Origin: Bacteroidales bacterium
GTDB taxonomy: Bacteria > Bacteroidota > Bacteroidia > Bacteroidales > Muribaculaceae
DNA: 64,000 nt
NCBI GenBank assembly: GCA_019416425.1
Contig: DXXK01000087.1
Location: forward strand, 13,877-77,876
Reading direction: 5' to 3'
The notes under the pieces are model-generated. The model searched no databases. It had not been told where the DNA came from and was given only the letters and a program-made list of their open reading frames with translations. Positions 52,099 to 60,655 of the stretch are shown one piece after another. Within the stretch, counting starts at the first letter, position 1; the number at the start of each line of letters is the position of its first letter. The translations under genes were made by a program, and so were the position numbers.

Positions 52099-52836
52099 AT
52101 GGGACAGAAAGTTAATCCGATCAGCAACCGTCTGGGTGTAATCCGCGGTTGGGACTCCAACTGGTACGGCGGTAAGAAATACGGAGACACAATCCTGGAG
52201 GACTCCAAGATCCGCAAGTACCTGCACAAGCGTCTGGAGAAGGCAAGTGTGTCGCGAATCATCATCGAGCGTACGTTGAAGATGGCCACCATCACCATCG
52301 CCACGTCGCGTCCCGGCATGATCATCGGCCCTGGCGGCAAGGATGTCGACAGCCTGAAGGAAGAGCTGAAGAAACTGACCGACAAGGACGTTCAGATCAA
52401 CATCTACGAGATCAAGCGTCCTGAGCTGGACGCTGAGATCGTGGCCAACAACATCGCACGTCAGATCGAGAATAAAGTTGCCTACCGTCGTGCCGTCAAG
52501 ATGGCGATCGCCAGCACCATGCGCATGGGCGCCGAGGGCATCAAGATACAGGTCAGCGGCCGTCTGAACGGCGCCGAGATGGCCCGTAGCGAGATGTTCA
52601 AGGAAGGCCGCACTCCTCTGCATACGCTGCGCGCCGATATAGACTACGCTATGGTCGAGGCACTCACCAAGGTCGGTATCATCGGCATCAAGGTGTGGAT
52701 CTGCCGTGGCGAGGTTTACGGCAAGAAGGAACTGACCCCCACTTACGTGACCGGTCAGAAGGAGCCCGGACGCCCCATGCCCCAGCGCGGCGGCCGTGGC
52801 GGTTTCCGCAACAAGAAGAATAATAACAATCGCTAA
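52099..52836 (+). CDS. rpsC: Ribosomal protein S3
   Basis: A 245-residue 30S protein at the mRNA entry channel with helicase function. The N-terminal domain starts MGQKVNPISNRLGVIRGWDS, the KH domain has GPGGKDVDSLKEELKK, and the C-terminal domain has GRLNGAEMARSE. An arginine/glycine-rich tail ends in KKNNNNR. Confidence 0.98.
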   Translation: MGQKVNPISNRLGVIRGWDSNWYGGKKYGDTILEDSKIRKYLHKRLEKASVSRIIIERTLKMATITIATSRPGMIIGPGGKDVDSLKEELKKLTDKDVQINIYEIKRPELDAEIVANNIARQIENKVAYRRAVKMAIASTMRMGAEGIKIQVSGRLNGAEMARSEMFKEGRTPLHTLRADIDYAMVEALTKVGIIGIKVWICRGEVYGKKELTPTYVTGQKEPGRPMPQRGGRGGFRNKKNNNNR

Positions 52837-52852
52837 AAACTGAACCTGGATA

Positions 52853-53284
52853 ATGTTACAGCCTAAGAGAACAAAGTTCCGTCGCTCGCAAAAGGGACGG
52901 ATGAAAGGCGAGGCACAGCGCGGCAACCAGCTGGCGTTTGGCTCGTTCGGCATCAAGACTCTGGATTCGAAATGGATTACCGGCCGTCAGATAGAGGCTG
53001 CCCGTGTGGCAGTGACCCGTTACATGCAGCGTCAGGGCCAGATCTGGATCCGCATCTTCCCCGACAAGCCTATTACAAAGAAGCCTGCTGAGGTGCGAAT
53101 GGGTAAAGGTAAAGGTAACCCCGAAGGATTCGTGGCCCCCGTTACTCCGGGCCGCATCCTGATCGAGGTGGAGGGTGTACCCTACGATGTAGCCAAGGAG
53201 GCTCTCCGTCTGGCCGCCCAGAAGCTTCCTGTGCTGACTAAGTTCGTGGTACGCCGCGATTACGACCCCTCGCAGAACGTCTGA
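52853..53284 (+). CDS. rplP: Ribosomal protein L16
   Basis: A 143-residue 50S protein next to the A site, needed for late assembly. The N-terminus MLQPKRTKFRRSQKGRMKGE and the conserved RIFPDKPITKKPAEVRMGKGKG are present, including the arginine hydroxylated in some bacteria. Unusually for this operon a 220-base gap follows it. Confidence 0.97.
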   Translation: MLQPKRTKFRRSQKGRMKGEAQRGNQLAFGSFGIKTLDSKWITGRQIEAARVAVTRYMQRQGQIWIRIFPDKPITKKPAEVRMGKGKGNPEGFVAPVTPGRILIEVEGVPYDVAKEALRLAAQKLPVLTKFVVRRDYDPSQNV

Positions 53285-53295
53285 TAAGTCACTTC

Positions 53296-53358
53296 GGATT
53301 CCGGTGGAATCCCGATGAAATGATAGCCTCCCTCGCACCTTTCAATGGGGTGTGAGGG
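53296..53358 (+). terminator. Two hairpins between rplP and rpmC
   Basis: Hairpin 1: GGATTCC (53296-53302) with GGAATCC (53306-53312). Hairpin 2: CCCTCGCACC (53330-53339) with GGTGTGAGGG (53349-53358), one G-T pair. A T7 run at 53372-53378 follows 13 bases later, so this is at most a partial intrinsic terminator. Confidence 0.55.
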
Positions 53359-53441
53359 CGGTTTGTAATAATTTTTTTGATTTTTATGGCTTTTTAACCC
53401 CATATTTTGAGGTTGGATATGGTCATGTCAATAATTTTTAT

Positions 53442-53449
53442 TAATTTTG
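53442..53449 (+). promoter_or_regulatory. Internal promoter -7 element before rpmC
   Basis: TAATTTTG, about 55 bases before the rpmC start, inside the 220-base gap. No good TTTG at the -33 position. With the hairpins it suggests that the second half of the ribosomal operon can start independently. Confidence 0.5.
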
Positions 53450-53504
53450 CATTTCGGAAAGGGTCCACCCCGATCCACAGTCTATAAACGACCAAAGAGA
53501 GATA

Positions 53505-53720
53505 ATGAAAAAGGAAGAAATCAAGGAATTAAGCGTTCAGGAACTGAAGGCCCAGATAGAGGCCGCAGAGAAGGCTTATCGTGAATTGAAAGTAGCGCAC
53601 GCGATTACTCCCTCAGACAATCCGGCGAAGATCACCCGTGACCGTCGCCACATAGCCCGTCTGAAGACCGTATTGCGTCAGAAGGAGATTGCGGCCGCCG
53701 CAGCTCCCAGCGCTGAGTAA
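53505..53720 (+). CDS. rpmC: Ribosomal protein L29
   Basis: A 71-residue 50S protein near the tunnel exit. Coiled-coil helices KEEIKELSVQELKAQIEAAE and RRHIARLKTVLRQKEI are typical; the alanine-rich end is slightly longer than in many L29 proteins. First gene after the gap. Confidence 0.95.
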   Translation: MKKEEIKELSVQELKAQIEAAEKAYRELKVAHAITPSDNPAKITRDRRHIARLKTVLRQKEIAAAAAPSAE

Positions 53721-53743
53721 CAACACATCTGACAATCTGAAAA

Positions 53744-54004
53744 ATGGAACAGAAAAGAAATCTGAGAAAAGAGCGTGTCGGAGTGGTTTCGAGCAACAAG
53801 TGCGACAAGACCATTACGGTCGAGATCAAGTGGAAAGAGAAGCACCCGATCTACGGCAAATTCGTGAACAAGACTAAGAAATATCACGCCCACGACGAGA
53901 AGAACGAATGCTCGGTCGGCGACAAGGTTCGCCTGATGGAGACCCGTCCCTTGAGCAAGACCAAGAGATGGAGACTGGTAGAAATCATCGAAAAAGTTAA
54001 GTAA
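53744..54004 (+). CDS. rpsQ: Ribosomal protein S17
   Basis: An 86-residue 30S protein, a primary 16S rRNA 5'-domain binder with an OB fold. KERVGVVSSNKCDKTITVEI and VGDKVRLMETRPLSKTKRW are the conserved strands. Two bases separate it from rplN. Confidence 0.97.
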   Translation: MEQKRNLRKERVGVVSSNKCDKTITVEIKWKEKHPIYGKFVNKTKKYHAHDEKNECSVGDKVRLMETRPLSKTKRWRLVEIIEKVK

Positions 54005-54006
54005 CC

Positions 54007-54372
54007 ATGATACAGACCGAATCACGTTTGACAGTAGCCGACAACAGTGGCGCAAAGGAAGTGCTTTGCATCCATGTCCTCGGTGGCACCGGACGCCGGT
54101 ATGCAAGCGTCGGCGATACTATCGTAGTCACCGTCAAGAGCACCATTCCGTCGTCGGAGGTTAAGAAAGGTACCGTCAGCAAGGCTGTGGTGGTACGTAC
54201 CAAGAAGGAGATTCGTCGTCCGGACGGGAGCTACATCCGTTTCGATGACAACGCCTGCGTGTTGCTCAACAACAATGGAGAGCTCCGCGGCACGCGTATC
54301 TTCGGCCCTGTGGCCCGCGAGCTCCGCGCCACCAACATGAAAATAGTTTCACTGGCACCCGAGGTACTCTAA
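54007..54372 (+). CDS. rplN: Ribosomal protein L14
   Basis: A 121-residue 50S protein at the intersubunit face that also binds the silencing factor RsfS. The start MIQTESRLTVADNSGAKEVL and GDTIVVTVKSTIPSSEVKKG are conserved. Confidence 0.98.
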   Translation: MIQTESRLTVADNSGAKEVLCIHVLGGTGRRYASVGDTIVVTVKSTIPSSEVKKGTVSKAVVVRTKKEIRRPDGSYIRFDDNACVLLNNNGELRGTRIFGPVARELRATNMKIVSLAPEVL

Positions 54373-54399
54373 TCGTTAATTTCTTAAGTTCAGAATCAA

Positions 54400-54720
54400 A
54401 TGGCAAAATTGCATATAAAGAAGGGAGACACGGTTTACGTCAATGCCGGTGACGACAAGGGCAAGACCGGTCGTGTTCTCGAGGTGCTGGTCAAGAAGAA
54501 CCGCGCCGTCGTGGAGGGCATCAATGTAGTCTCCAAGAGCACTAAGCCTACAGCCAAGCATCCGCAAGGCGGCATCGTGAAACTCGAGGCACCGGTGCAT
54601 ATCTCTAACCTTAATGTGGTGGATCCCAAGACGGGCAAGCCCACCCGCATCGGCCGTCGCCGCAACGAGGAGGGCAAACTGGTGCGTTACGCTAAAAAAT
54701 CAGGAGAGGAAATCAAGTAA
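54400..54720 (+). CDS. rplX: Ribosomal protein L24
   Basis: A 106-residue 50S assembly-initiator protein with a KOW motif (KGDTVYVNAGDDKGKTGRVL) at the N-terminus. Its TAA stop overlaps the rplE ATG by one base. Confidence 0.97.
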   Translation: MAKLHIKKGDTVYVNAGDDKGKTGRVLEVLVKKNRAVVEGINVVSKSTKPTAKHPQGGIVKLEAPVHISNLNVVDPKTGKPTRIGRRRNEEGKLVRYAKKSGEEIK

Positions 54721-55259
54721 TGGAGACTACACTTAGCAAACTGTACAAGGAGCGCATCGCGCCCGAGCTGAAAGAGGAGTTCAAGTACACTACTCCCATG
54801 CAGGTTCCCCGCCTGGAGAAGATTGTGATCAACCAGGGTCTGGGCGACGCCACCCAGGATAAGAAACTGATCGAGACGGCCATCACCGAGTTGACCGCCA
54901 TCACAGGCCAGAAGGCTGTGCCTACACTGTCCCGCAAGGATATCGCCGCTTTCAAGCTGCGTAAGAAGATGCCGGTCGGCGTCATGGTAACCCTGCGCCG
55001 CGAGAGGATGTACGAGTTCCTGGAGCGTCTGGTACGCGTGGCTCTGCCCCGAATCCGCGACTTCAAGGGAATCAACTCCAAGCTCGACGGTCGAGGCAAC
55101 TACACGCTGGGTATCACCGAGCAGATTATCTTCCCTGAGATCAACATCGATAACGTCCCCAACATACAGGGTATGAACATCACGTTCGTAACCAGCGCTA
55201 AGACCGATGAGGAGGGCTACGCCCTGCTGAAGAAATTCGGCCTGCCGTTCAAGAAATAA
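54720..55259 (+). CDS. rplE: Ribosomal protein L5
   Basis: A 179-residue 50S protein that binds 5S rRNA in the central protuberance and touches the P-site tRNA. Typical segments: PRLEKIVINQGLGDATQDKK, GVMVTLRRERMYEFLERLV, LPRIRDFKGINSKLDGRGNY. Translationally coupled to rplX. Confidence 0.98.
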   Translation: METTLSKLYKERIAPELKEEFKYTTPMQVPRLEKIVINQGLGDATQDKKLIETAITELTAITGQKAVPTLSRKDIAAFKLRKKMPVGVMVTLRRERMYEFLERLVRVALPRIRDFKGINSKLDGRGNYTLGITEQIIFPEINIDNVPNIQGMNITFVTSAKTDEEGYALLKKFGLPFKK

Positions 55260-55294
55260 GGACAGAGTAAACAACTTTTGAATCCAAGATACAC

Positions 55295-55597
55295 ATGGCA
55301 AAAGAATCAATGAAGGCCCGCGAGGTGAAGCGTCAGCGCATGGTGGCCAAGTATGCCGCCAAGAAGGCCGCCCTGAAGAAGGCCGCCCTCGCCGATGCCG
55401 ATGGCAACATCGACTACGAAGCTCTGACCAAGCTCCAGAAGCTGCCCCGCAATGCCAGCAAGGTACGTCTGCACAACCGTTGCGAGCTTACCGGCCGTCC
55501 CAAGGGTTACATGCGCCAGTTCGGCATCTCCCGCATCCAGTTCCGTGAGATGGCGAGTGCCGGCCTGATTCCCGGAGTGAAGAAGGCAAGCTGGTAA
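55295..55597 (+). CDS. rpsN: Ribosomal protein S14, zinc-free type
   Basis: A 100-residue 30S protein in the longer form that lacks the CxxC-CxxC zinc site; only one cysteine (RCELTGRPKG) is present. The motif TGRPKGYMRQFGISRIQFRE is conserved. A 144-base gap with a strong hairpin separates it from rpsH. Confidence 0.97.
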   Translation: MAKESMKAREVKRQRMVAKYAAKKAALKKAALADADGNIDYEALTKLQKLPRNASKVRLHNRCELTGRPKGYMRQFGISRIQFREMASAGLIPGVKKASW

Positions 55598-55661
55598 TAG
55601 CCTGAAAGCCGGAGTGAGTACGGTAAAATAAAACAACGGCTATTAGCGTTAAATATAAATG

Positions 55662-55687
55662 CCATCCCGGACATGCGTCCGGGGTGG
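55662..55687 (+). promoter_or_regulatory. Strong hairpin between rpsN and rpsH
   Basis: CCATCCCGGAC (55662-55672) and GTCCGGGGTGG (55677-55687) form an 11-bp stem with one T-G pair and loop ATGC. Only TTT follows, so it is not a good terminator. It could be an RNA-processing site or a binding site for a ribosomal protein such as S8, encoded next. Confidence 0.5.
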
Positions 55688-55741
55688 TTTCAACATGAGA
55701 GTTTTAATATTGTTCGGTAAATCTGAATCAATTAACTAAAA

Positions 55742-56140
55742 ATGACTGATCCGATAGCAGATTATTTGACAAGACTTCGGAACGCCATCATGGCGGGCCA
55801 CCGCGTGGTGGAGATTCCGACGTCGAAAATGAAGAGGGAGATCACCAAGATTCTCTTCGACCAGGGGTACATCCTCAACTACAAGTTCGATGATACGAAC
55901 GCCCCGAAGGGAACGATCAAAATCGCTCTTAAGTACGATCCGGTAGAGAAGGTCAGCGCAATCCGTGACTTGAAGCGTGTATCGCGTCCGGGTCTGCGCC
56001 AGTACACCGGTTACAAGGAGATGCCCCGCGTCCTGAACGGCCTGGGTATCGCGATCCTGTCCACGTCTCAGGGTGTGATGACAAACAAGGAGGCTGCCGA
56101 GCGCAAGATCGGCGGCGAGGTATTGTGTTACGTTTATTAA
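55742..56140 (+). CDS. rpsH: Ribosomal protein S8
   Basis: A 132-residue 30S protein that binds the central domain of 16S rRNA and in E. coli represses the spc operon. MTDPIADYLTRLRNAIMAGH and the C-terminal TSQGVMTNKEAAERKIGGEV are conserved. Confidence 0.98.
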   Translation: MTDPIADYLTRLRNAIMAGHRVVEIPTSKMKREITKILFDQGYILNYKFDDTNAPKGTIKIALKYDPVEKVSAIRDLKRVSRPGLRQYTGYKEMPRVLNGLGIAILSTSQGVMTNKEAAERKIGGEVLCYVY

Positions 56141-56156
56141 TCGGAAGGAGGTAATT

Positions 56157-56711
56157 ATGTCAAGAATAGGAAAGGCACCGATTGCTATCCCCGCCGGAGT
56201 AACCGTTACCATCAAGGGTAACGACGTAACAGTTAAGGGTCCCAAGGGGGAACTGTCGCAGGAAGTAAATCCCGACATCAAGGTAGAGGTAAATGATGGC
56301 CACATATATGTGACCCGTCCCACCGACGACAGGCAGCACCGCGCCCTGCATGGACTGTATCGCGCGTTGATCCACAACATGGTCGTAGGCGTATCCGAGG
56401 GCTACAAGAAGGAAATGGAGCTGGTAGGTGTAGGTTACCGTGCCACAGCCACCAACAACGTTCTGGAACTCGCGTTGGGATTCAGCCACGCTATCTATAT
56501 CAAGCTTCCGAAGGAAGTTAAGGTCGAGGCCAAGACCGAGCGTAACAAGAACCCGCTCATAATCCTGGAGAGCAGCGACAAGCAGCTTCTGGGCCAGGTA
56601 TGCGCCAAGATTCGTTCACTGCGTAAGCCGGAACCCTACAAGGGCAAAGGTATCAAGTTTGTTGGCGAGGTTATCCGCCGCAAGTCCGGTAAGTCGGCTA
56701 ACGCTAAATAA
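56157..56711 (+). CDS. rplF: Ribosomal protein L6
   Basis: A 184-residue 50S protein near the GTPase centre. Starts MSRIGKAPIAIPAGVTVTI; the C-terminal KPEPYKGKGIKFVGEVIRRK is the rRNA-binding signature. Eleven or fewer bases separate it from rplR. Confidence 0.98.
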   Translation: MSRIGKAPIAIPAGVTVTIKGNDVTVKGPKGELSQEVNPDIKVEVNDGHIYVTRPTDDRQHRALHGLYRALIHNMVVGVSEGYKKEMELVGVGYRATATNNVLELALGFSHAIYIKLPKEVKVEAKTERNKNPLIILESSDKQLLGQVCAKIRSLRKPEPYKGKGIKFVGEVIRRKSGKSANAK

Positions 56712-56721
56712 TTGAAGCATT

Positions 56722-57063
56722 ATGATATCCAAGATAGCAAGAAGAAATAAGATCAAGACCCGCATCCGCGGAAAGGTGCAGGGCACTGCGGAGCGTCCCC
56801 GTATGACGGTGTTCCGCTCCAACAAGGCCATCTACGTACAGCTTGTTGACGACCTGAAGGGCGAGACCCTGGCTGCAGCGTCGTCCAAGGGTCTGGAGGG
56901 TGGCACCAAGGTTGAGATTGCCGCCAAGGTCGGGGAGGCCATCGCCGGCAAAGCCAAGGAGAAGGGTATCGAGGCAGTCGTATTCGACCGTAACGGTTAC
57001 CTGTATCATGGTCGTGTAAAATCATTGGCAGACGCAGCCCGCAAGGGAGGCCTTAAATTTTAA
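56722..57063 (+). CDS. rplR: Ribosomal protein L18
   Basis: A 113-residue 50S protein that binds 5S rRNA with L5. RIRGKVQGTAERPRMTVFRS and the C-terminal FDRNGYLYHGRVKSLADAAR match the family. The first arginine-rich residues (RRNKIKTRIR) are the RNA-binding part. Confidence 0.97.
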   Translation: MISKIARRNKIKTRIRGKVQGTAERPRMTVFRSNKAIYVQLVDDLKGETLAAASSKGLEGGTKVEIAAKVGEAIAGKAKEKGIEAVVFDRNGYLYHGRVKSLADAARKGGLKF

Positions 57064-57071
57064 CAGGAATC

Positions 57072-57593
57072 ATGGCAACAAAGAACAATCAAGTAAAGAC
57101 GACTAATGATCTGGAATTGCAGGATCGCCTGGTGGCCATCAACCGCGTTACGAAAGTAACCAAAGGTGGACGTGCCTTCAGCTTCGCTGCCATCGTGGTG
57201 GTAGGTAATTCCGACGGTGTGATCGGCTGGGGCCTGGGCAAGGCCAACGAGGTCACCGCAGCCATCGCCAAGGGTGTCGAGGCTGCCAAGAAGAATCTGA
57301 TCAAGGTTCCGGTACACAATGGAACCATTCCCCATGAGGTAAGCGCCAAGTTCGGCGGCTCGCGCATCTTCCTGAAGCCCGCTTCGGAAGGTACGGGAGT
57401 GAAGGCCGGAGGCGCCATGCGTGCCGTATTGGAGAGTGTGGGCATCTCCGACGTGCTGGCAAAGTCCAAGGGAAGCTCCAACCCCCACAATCTGGTCAAG
57501 GCCACGATTGAGGCCCTCGGCGAGCTCCGCAGCCCGGCGCAGATCGCCAAGCAGCGCGGAGTGCCTGTCGAGAAAGTGTTCACCGGTAAATAA
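57072..57593 (+). CDS. rpsE: Ribosomal protein S5
   Basis: A 173-residue 30S protein at the mRNA entry and near the decoding site; mutations here give ram or spectinomycin-resistance phenotypes in other bacteria. NRVTKVTKGGRAFSFAAIVV and GSNNPHNLV-like GSSNPHNLVKATIEAL are the conserved N- and C-terminal domains. Confidence 0.98.
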   Translation: MATKNNQVKTTNDLELQDRLVAINRVTKVTKGGRAFSFAAIVVVGNSDGVIGWGLGKANEVTAAIAKGVEAAKKNLIKVPVHNGTIPHEVSAKFGGSRIFLKPASEGTGVKAGGAMRAVLESVGISDVLAKSKGSSNPHNLVKATIEALGELRSPAQIAKQRGVPVEKVFTGK

Positions 57594-57605
57594 CACGACG
57601 TACAA

Positions 57606-57785
57606 ATGGCAAAAATTAAGATCACTCAGATAAAGAGCCGCATCAACGCGCCGAAGGTACAGAAACTGACACTCGACGCGCTGGGCCTCCACAAGATGAA
57701 CCACTCGGTGGTGAAAGAGGACACTCCCTCGATTCGCGGCATGATTAAGACAGTACACCATCTGGTGGAAGTAACCAACATCTAA
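57606..57785 (+). CDS. rpmD: Ribosomal protein L30
   Basis: A 59-residue 50S protein read directly from the sequence: ATG at 57606, TAA at 57783-57785. MAKIKITQIKSRI, then TLDALGLHKMNHSVVKEDTP, then GMIKTVHHLVEVTNI cover the whole L30 domain. Gaps to rpsE and rplO are 12 and 13 bases. Confidence 0.97.
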   Translation: MAKIKITQIKSRINAPKVQKLTLDALGLHKMNHSVVKEDTPSIRGMIKTVHHLVEVTNI

Positions 57786-57798
57786 GCACAGAACGGAA

Positions 57799-58245
57799 AT
57801 GGAATTGCATAATTTACAGCCTGCCGTAGGCAGCAACAAGAAGAGCAAGCGTATTGGCCGCGGCACCGGTTCGGGCTACGGTGGTACTTCGACCCGTGGT
57901 CATAAGGGTGCCAAGTCTCGTTCGGGCTACAAGCGTAAGATCGGTTTCGAAGGCGGTCAGATGCCTCTGCAGCGTCGTGTGCCGAAGTTTGGCTTCAAGA
58001 ACATCAACCGTGTGGAATACAAGGCCATCAATCTCGATGCGCTCGAGGCACTGGCCGAGGCTTCCAAGATAGAGAAGGTGACCGTCGAGGACCTGCGTAA
58101 CGCCGGTCTGGTCAGCAAGAACGCTCTGGTCAAGATTCTTGGCAAGGGCACGTTGACCCACAAGCTCGAGGTCGAGGCTAACGCCTTCTCCAAAACTGCC
58201 GAGGAAGCCATCAAAGCCGCCGGCGGTTCAGTAGTCAAGAAATAA
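57799..58245 (+). CDS. rplO: Ribosomal protein L15
   Basis: A 148-residue 50S assembly protein. The N-terminal glycine-rich extension (RIGRGTGSGYGGTSTRGHKG) and FEGGQMPLQRRVPKFGFKN are conserved. Ends 12 bases before secY. Confidence 0.98.
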   Translation: MELHNLQPAVGSNKKSKRIGRGTGSGYGGTSTRGHKGAKSRSGYKRKIGFEGGQMPLQRRVPKFGFKNINRVEYKAINLDALEALAEASKIEKVTVEDLRNAGLVSKNALVKILGKGTLTHKLEVEANAFSKTAEEAIKAAGGSVVKK

Positions 58246-58257
58246 GCAAAACACACA

Positions 58258-59595
58258 ATGGGATTCACTAAAACAATAAAGAATATCTGGAGCATAGAGG
58301 ATTTGCGCAAGCGCATCGGCGTAACGCTGCTGCTTGTCATCATCTATCGTTTTGGATGTTACGTGGTTCTGCCGGGCATCAATCCTGACGATCTGATGGC
58401 CCTTAAGAATTTCACGTCCGACGGCCTGATGCAGCTGCTCGACATGTTCTCGGGCGGCGCGTTCTCGCAGGCCTCCATCTTCGCGCTCGGTATCATGCCT
58501 TACATTACAGCGTCGATCGTAATCCAGCTGCTTGGCATGGTTCTACCGGCATTTCAGAAGATGCAGCGCGAGGGCGAGAGCGGCCGTATGAAGCTGAATC
58601 AGTACACCCGTTATCTGACGGTGCTGATCCTGGCTCTTCAGGGACCCGCTTACCTGATGAACCTCAAGTATCAGGTACAGGCAGCCGGCGGACATGTGGA
58701 GCTGGGTTTCTGGACCATTGTGTTCATGACAATCGTCATGGCCGCCGGTTCAATGTTCATCATGTGGCTCGGCGAGCGTATTGACCAGAAAGGCGTTGGA
58801 AACGGTATTTCCTTCATAATCCTGATTGGTATCATCGCACGTCTTCCCGAGGCGTTCATCCAGGAGTTCACCAGCCGTGCCATGAACTCCGCAGGTGGAG
58901 GTCTGGTGCTGTTCCTGGTCGAGATCATCATCCTGCTGGCAGTCATAGCCGGTGCGGTCCTGCTGGTTCAGGGTACGCGCAAGGTGCCCGTGCAGTATGC
59001 GAAGAAGATAGTGGGCAACAAGCAATACGGCGGCGCACGCCAGTTCATCCCCTTGAAGGTGAATGCAGCCGGTGTGATGCCCATCATCTTTGCTCAGGCC
59101 ATCATGTTCATCCCAATCACTCTGGTAGGCTTCTCGCAGAAGCAGACCGGTTTCTTCGGCGCGATGACCGACATGTATGGTTTCTGGTACAACCTCGTGT
59201 ACTTCCTGATGATCGTTGCATTCACGTATTTCTATACAGCGATTACTGTACGCCCGGCTCAGATGGCGGAGGATATGAAGCGTAACAATGGCTTCATTCC
59301 CGGCATCAAGCCCGGCAAGCCCACTGTGGAGTATCTTGATTCAATCATGTCGCGTATCACGCTCCCGGGTTCGATATTCCTGGGAATCGTGGCGATACTT
59401 CCTGCCATCGCTCATGTATGCGGTCTGAACCGCAGCTTCGCATCCTTCTTCGGCGGCACGTCGCTGCTGATTCTTGTGGGTGTGATTCTGGATACTCTGA
59501 GCCGCATCGAGGGTCATCTGCTGATGCATCGTTACGATGGCCTGATGAAGGATGGCAGAATCAAGGGACGTACCACCGGAAGCGGCGCTTTCTGA
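58258..59595 (+). CDS. secY: Preprotein translocase subunit SecY
   Basis: A 445-residue inner-membrane channel protein with ten membrane helices that exports unfolded proteins with SecE, SecG and SecA. Conserved parts: GVTLLLVIIYRFGCYVVLPG (helix 1), FSQASIFALGIMPYITASIV (plug and helix 2), VNAAGVMPIIFAQAIMF (helix 7 region), and the cytoplasmic loop FIPGIKPGKPTVEYLD. Normal length. Confidence 0.98.
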   Translation: MGFTKTIKNIWSIEDLRKRIGVTLLLVIIYRFGCYVVLPGINPDDLMALKNFTSDGLMQLLDMFSGGAFSQASIFALGIMPYITASIVIQLLGMVLPAFQKMQREGESGRMKLNQYTRYLTVLILALQGPAYLMNLKYQVQAAGGHVELGFWTIVFMTIVMAAGSMFIMWLGERIDQKGVGNGISFIILIGIIARLPEAFIQEFTSRAMNSAGGGLVLFLVEIIILLAVIAGAVLLVQGTRKVPVQYAKKIVGNKQYGGARQFIPLKVNAAGVMPIIFAQAIMFIPITLVGFSQKQTGFFGAMTDMYGFWYNLVYFLMIVAFTYFYTAITVRPAQMAEDMKRNNGFIPGIKPGKPTVEYLDSIMSRITLPGSIFLGIVAILPAIAHVCGLNRSFASFFGGTSLLILVGVILDTLSRIEGHLLMHRYDGLMKDGRIKGRTTGSGAF

Positions 59596-59607
59596 TAGTA
59601 ATATAAG

Positions 59608-60408
59608 ATGATTTACGTCAAGACAGCGGAAGAGATTGAGAAGATGAGGCTGGCCTCGGACCTGGTGAGCCGAACGCTTGGCGAGGTTGCCAAGTGGGTA
59701 AAGCCGGGTGAGACCACTCATCGTCTGGATGCCATAGCACGCGAGTTTATCCTCGACAACGGGGGTAAACCCGCTTGTCTGGGGTATGAAGGCTTTCCCG
59801 GAACCCTGTGCATAGAGGTGAACGAGACTGTGGTGCATGGTTTTCCCTCAAGCTACACGTTGCAGGAGGGAGACATCGTGGGATGTGACACTGTTGCCGA
59901 GCTGAATGGATTCAACGGCGACAGCTGCTACACTTTCGCGGTTGGTGAAATCAGCGACGAGAAGAGACATCTTCTCAAGACGACGCTTCAGTCGCTGTAC
60001 ATCGGAATCGAGGAGGCCCGATCGGGCAACCGTATCGGTAACATCGCGAACGCGGTGCAGACCTACTGCGAGCGGCGCGGCCTGAGTGTGGTGCGCGAGA
60101 TGTGCGGGCACGGCATCGGTCGCAGCATGCACGAGGATCCCGAGGTTCCGAATTACGGGCGTAAGGGTACCGGCGCGTTACTGAAGCCCAACATGTGCAT
60201 CTGCATCGAGCCGATGATCAATGCGGGAAGCAAGAACATCGTGATCGAGCGCAACGGCTGGGAATGCCGTACGCGCGACCGCAAGCCCTCGGCGCACTTC
60301 GAGCACACTCTGCTCATCACCGAGGACCGTCCAGAAATACTCACAACATTCCGATACGTGGAGGAGGCGTTGGGCATTCCGGTGTCAGGCGACAGATTCC
60401 AGGCGTAA
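59608..60408 (+). CDS. map: Methionine aminopeptidase, type I
   Basis: A 266-residue cytoplasmic enzyme that removes the initiator methionine. Metal ligands are visible: D and D in CDTVAELNGFNGDSC, H in CGHGIGRSMHEDP, E in CIEPM, E in HFEHTLLIT; the substrate histidine is in VNETVVHGFPS. It sits in the usual place between secY and infA. Confidence 0.96.
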   Translation: MIYVKTAEEIEKMRLASDLVSRTLGEVAKWVKPGETTHRLDAIAREFILDNGGKPACLGYEGFPGTLCIEVNETVVHGFPSSYTLQEGDIVGCDTVAELNGFNGDSCYTFAVGEISDEKRHLLKTTLQSLYIGIEEARSGNRIGNIANAVQTYCERRGLSVVREMCGHGIGRSMHEDPEVPNYGRKGTGALLKPNMCICIEPMINAGSKNIVIERNGWECRTRDRKPSAHFEHTLLITEDRPEILTTFRYVEEALGIPVSGDRFQA

Positions 60409-60426
60409 AAACAGACAGAAAGCGAT

Positions 60427-60645
60427 ATGGCAAAGCAAGCAGCAATCGAACAAGACGGTGTAATTCTCGAGGCCCTGTCAAACGCGATGTTCCGCGTAGA
60501 GCTGGCGAATGGTCATCAGATCATGGCGCACATCTCAGGCAAGATGAGAATGCACTATATCAAGATTCTGCCCGGCGACAAGGTAAAGGTGGAGATGTCC
60601 CCCTACGACCTGACCAAAGGGCGCATATCATTCCGATATAAATAA
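60427..60645 (+). CDS. infA: Translation initiation factor IF-1
   Basis: A 72-residue OB-fold protein that occupies the ribosomal A site during initiation. MAKQAAIEQDGVILEALSNA, HISGKMRMHYIKILPGDKVK and the terminal RISFRYK are typical. Confidence 0.97.
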   Translation: MAKQAAIEQDGVILEALSNAMFRVELANGHQIMAHISGKMRMHYIKILPGDKVKVEMSPYDLTKGRISFRYK

Positions 60646-60655
60646 AAAACCCAAT

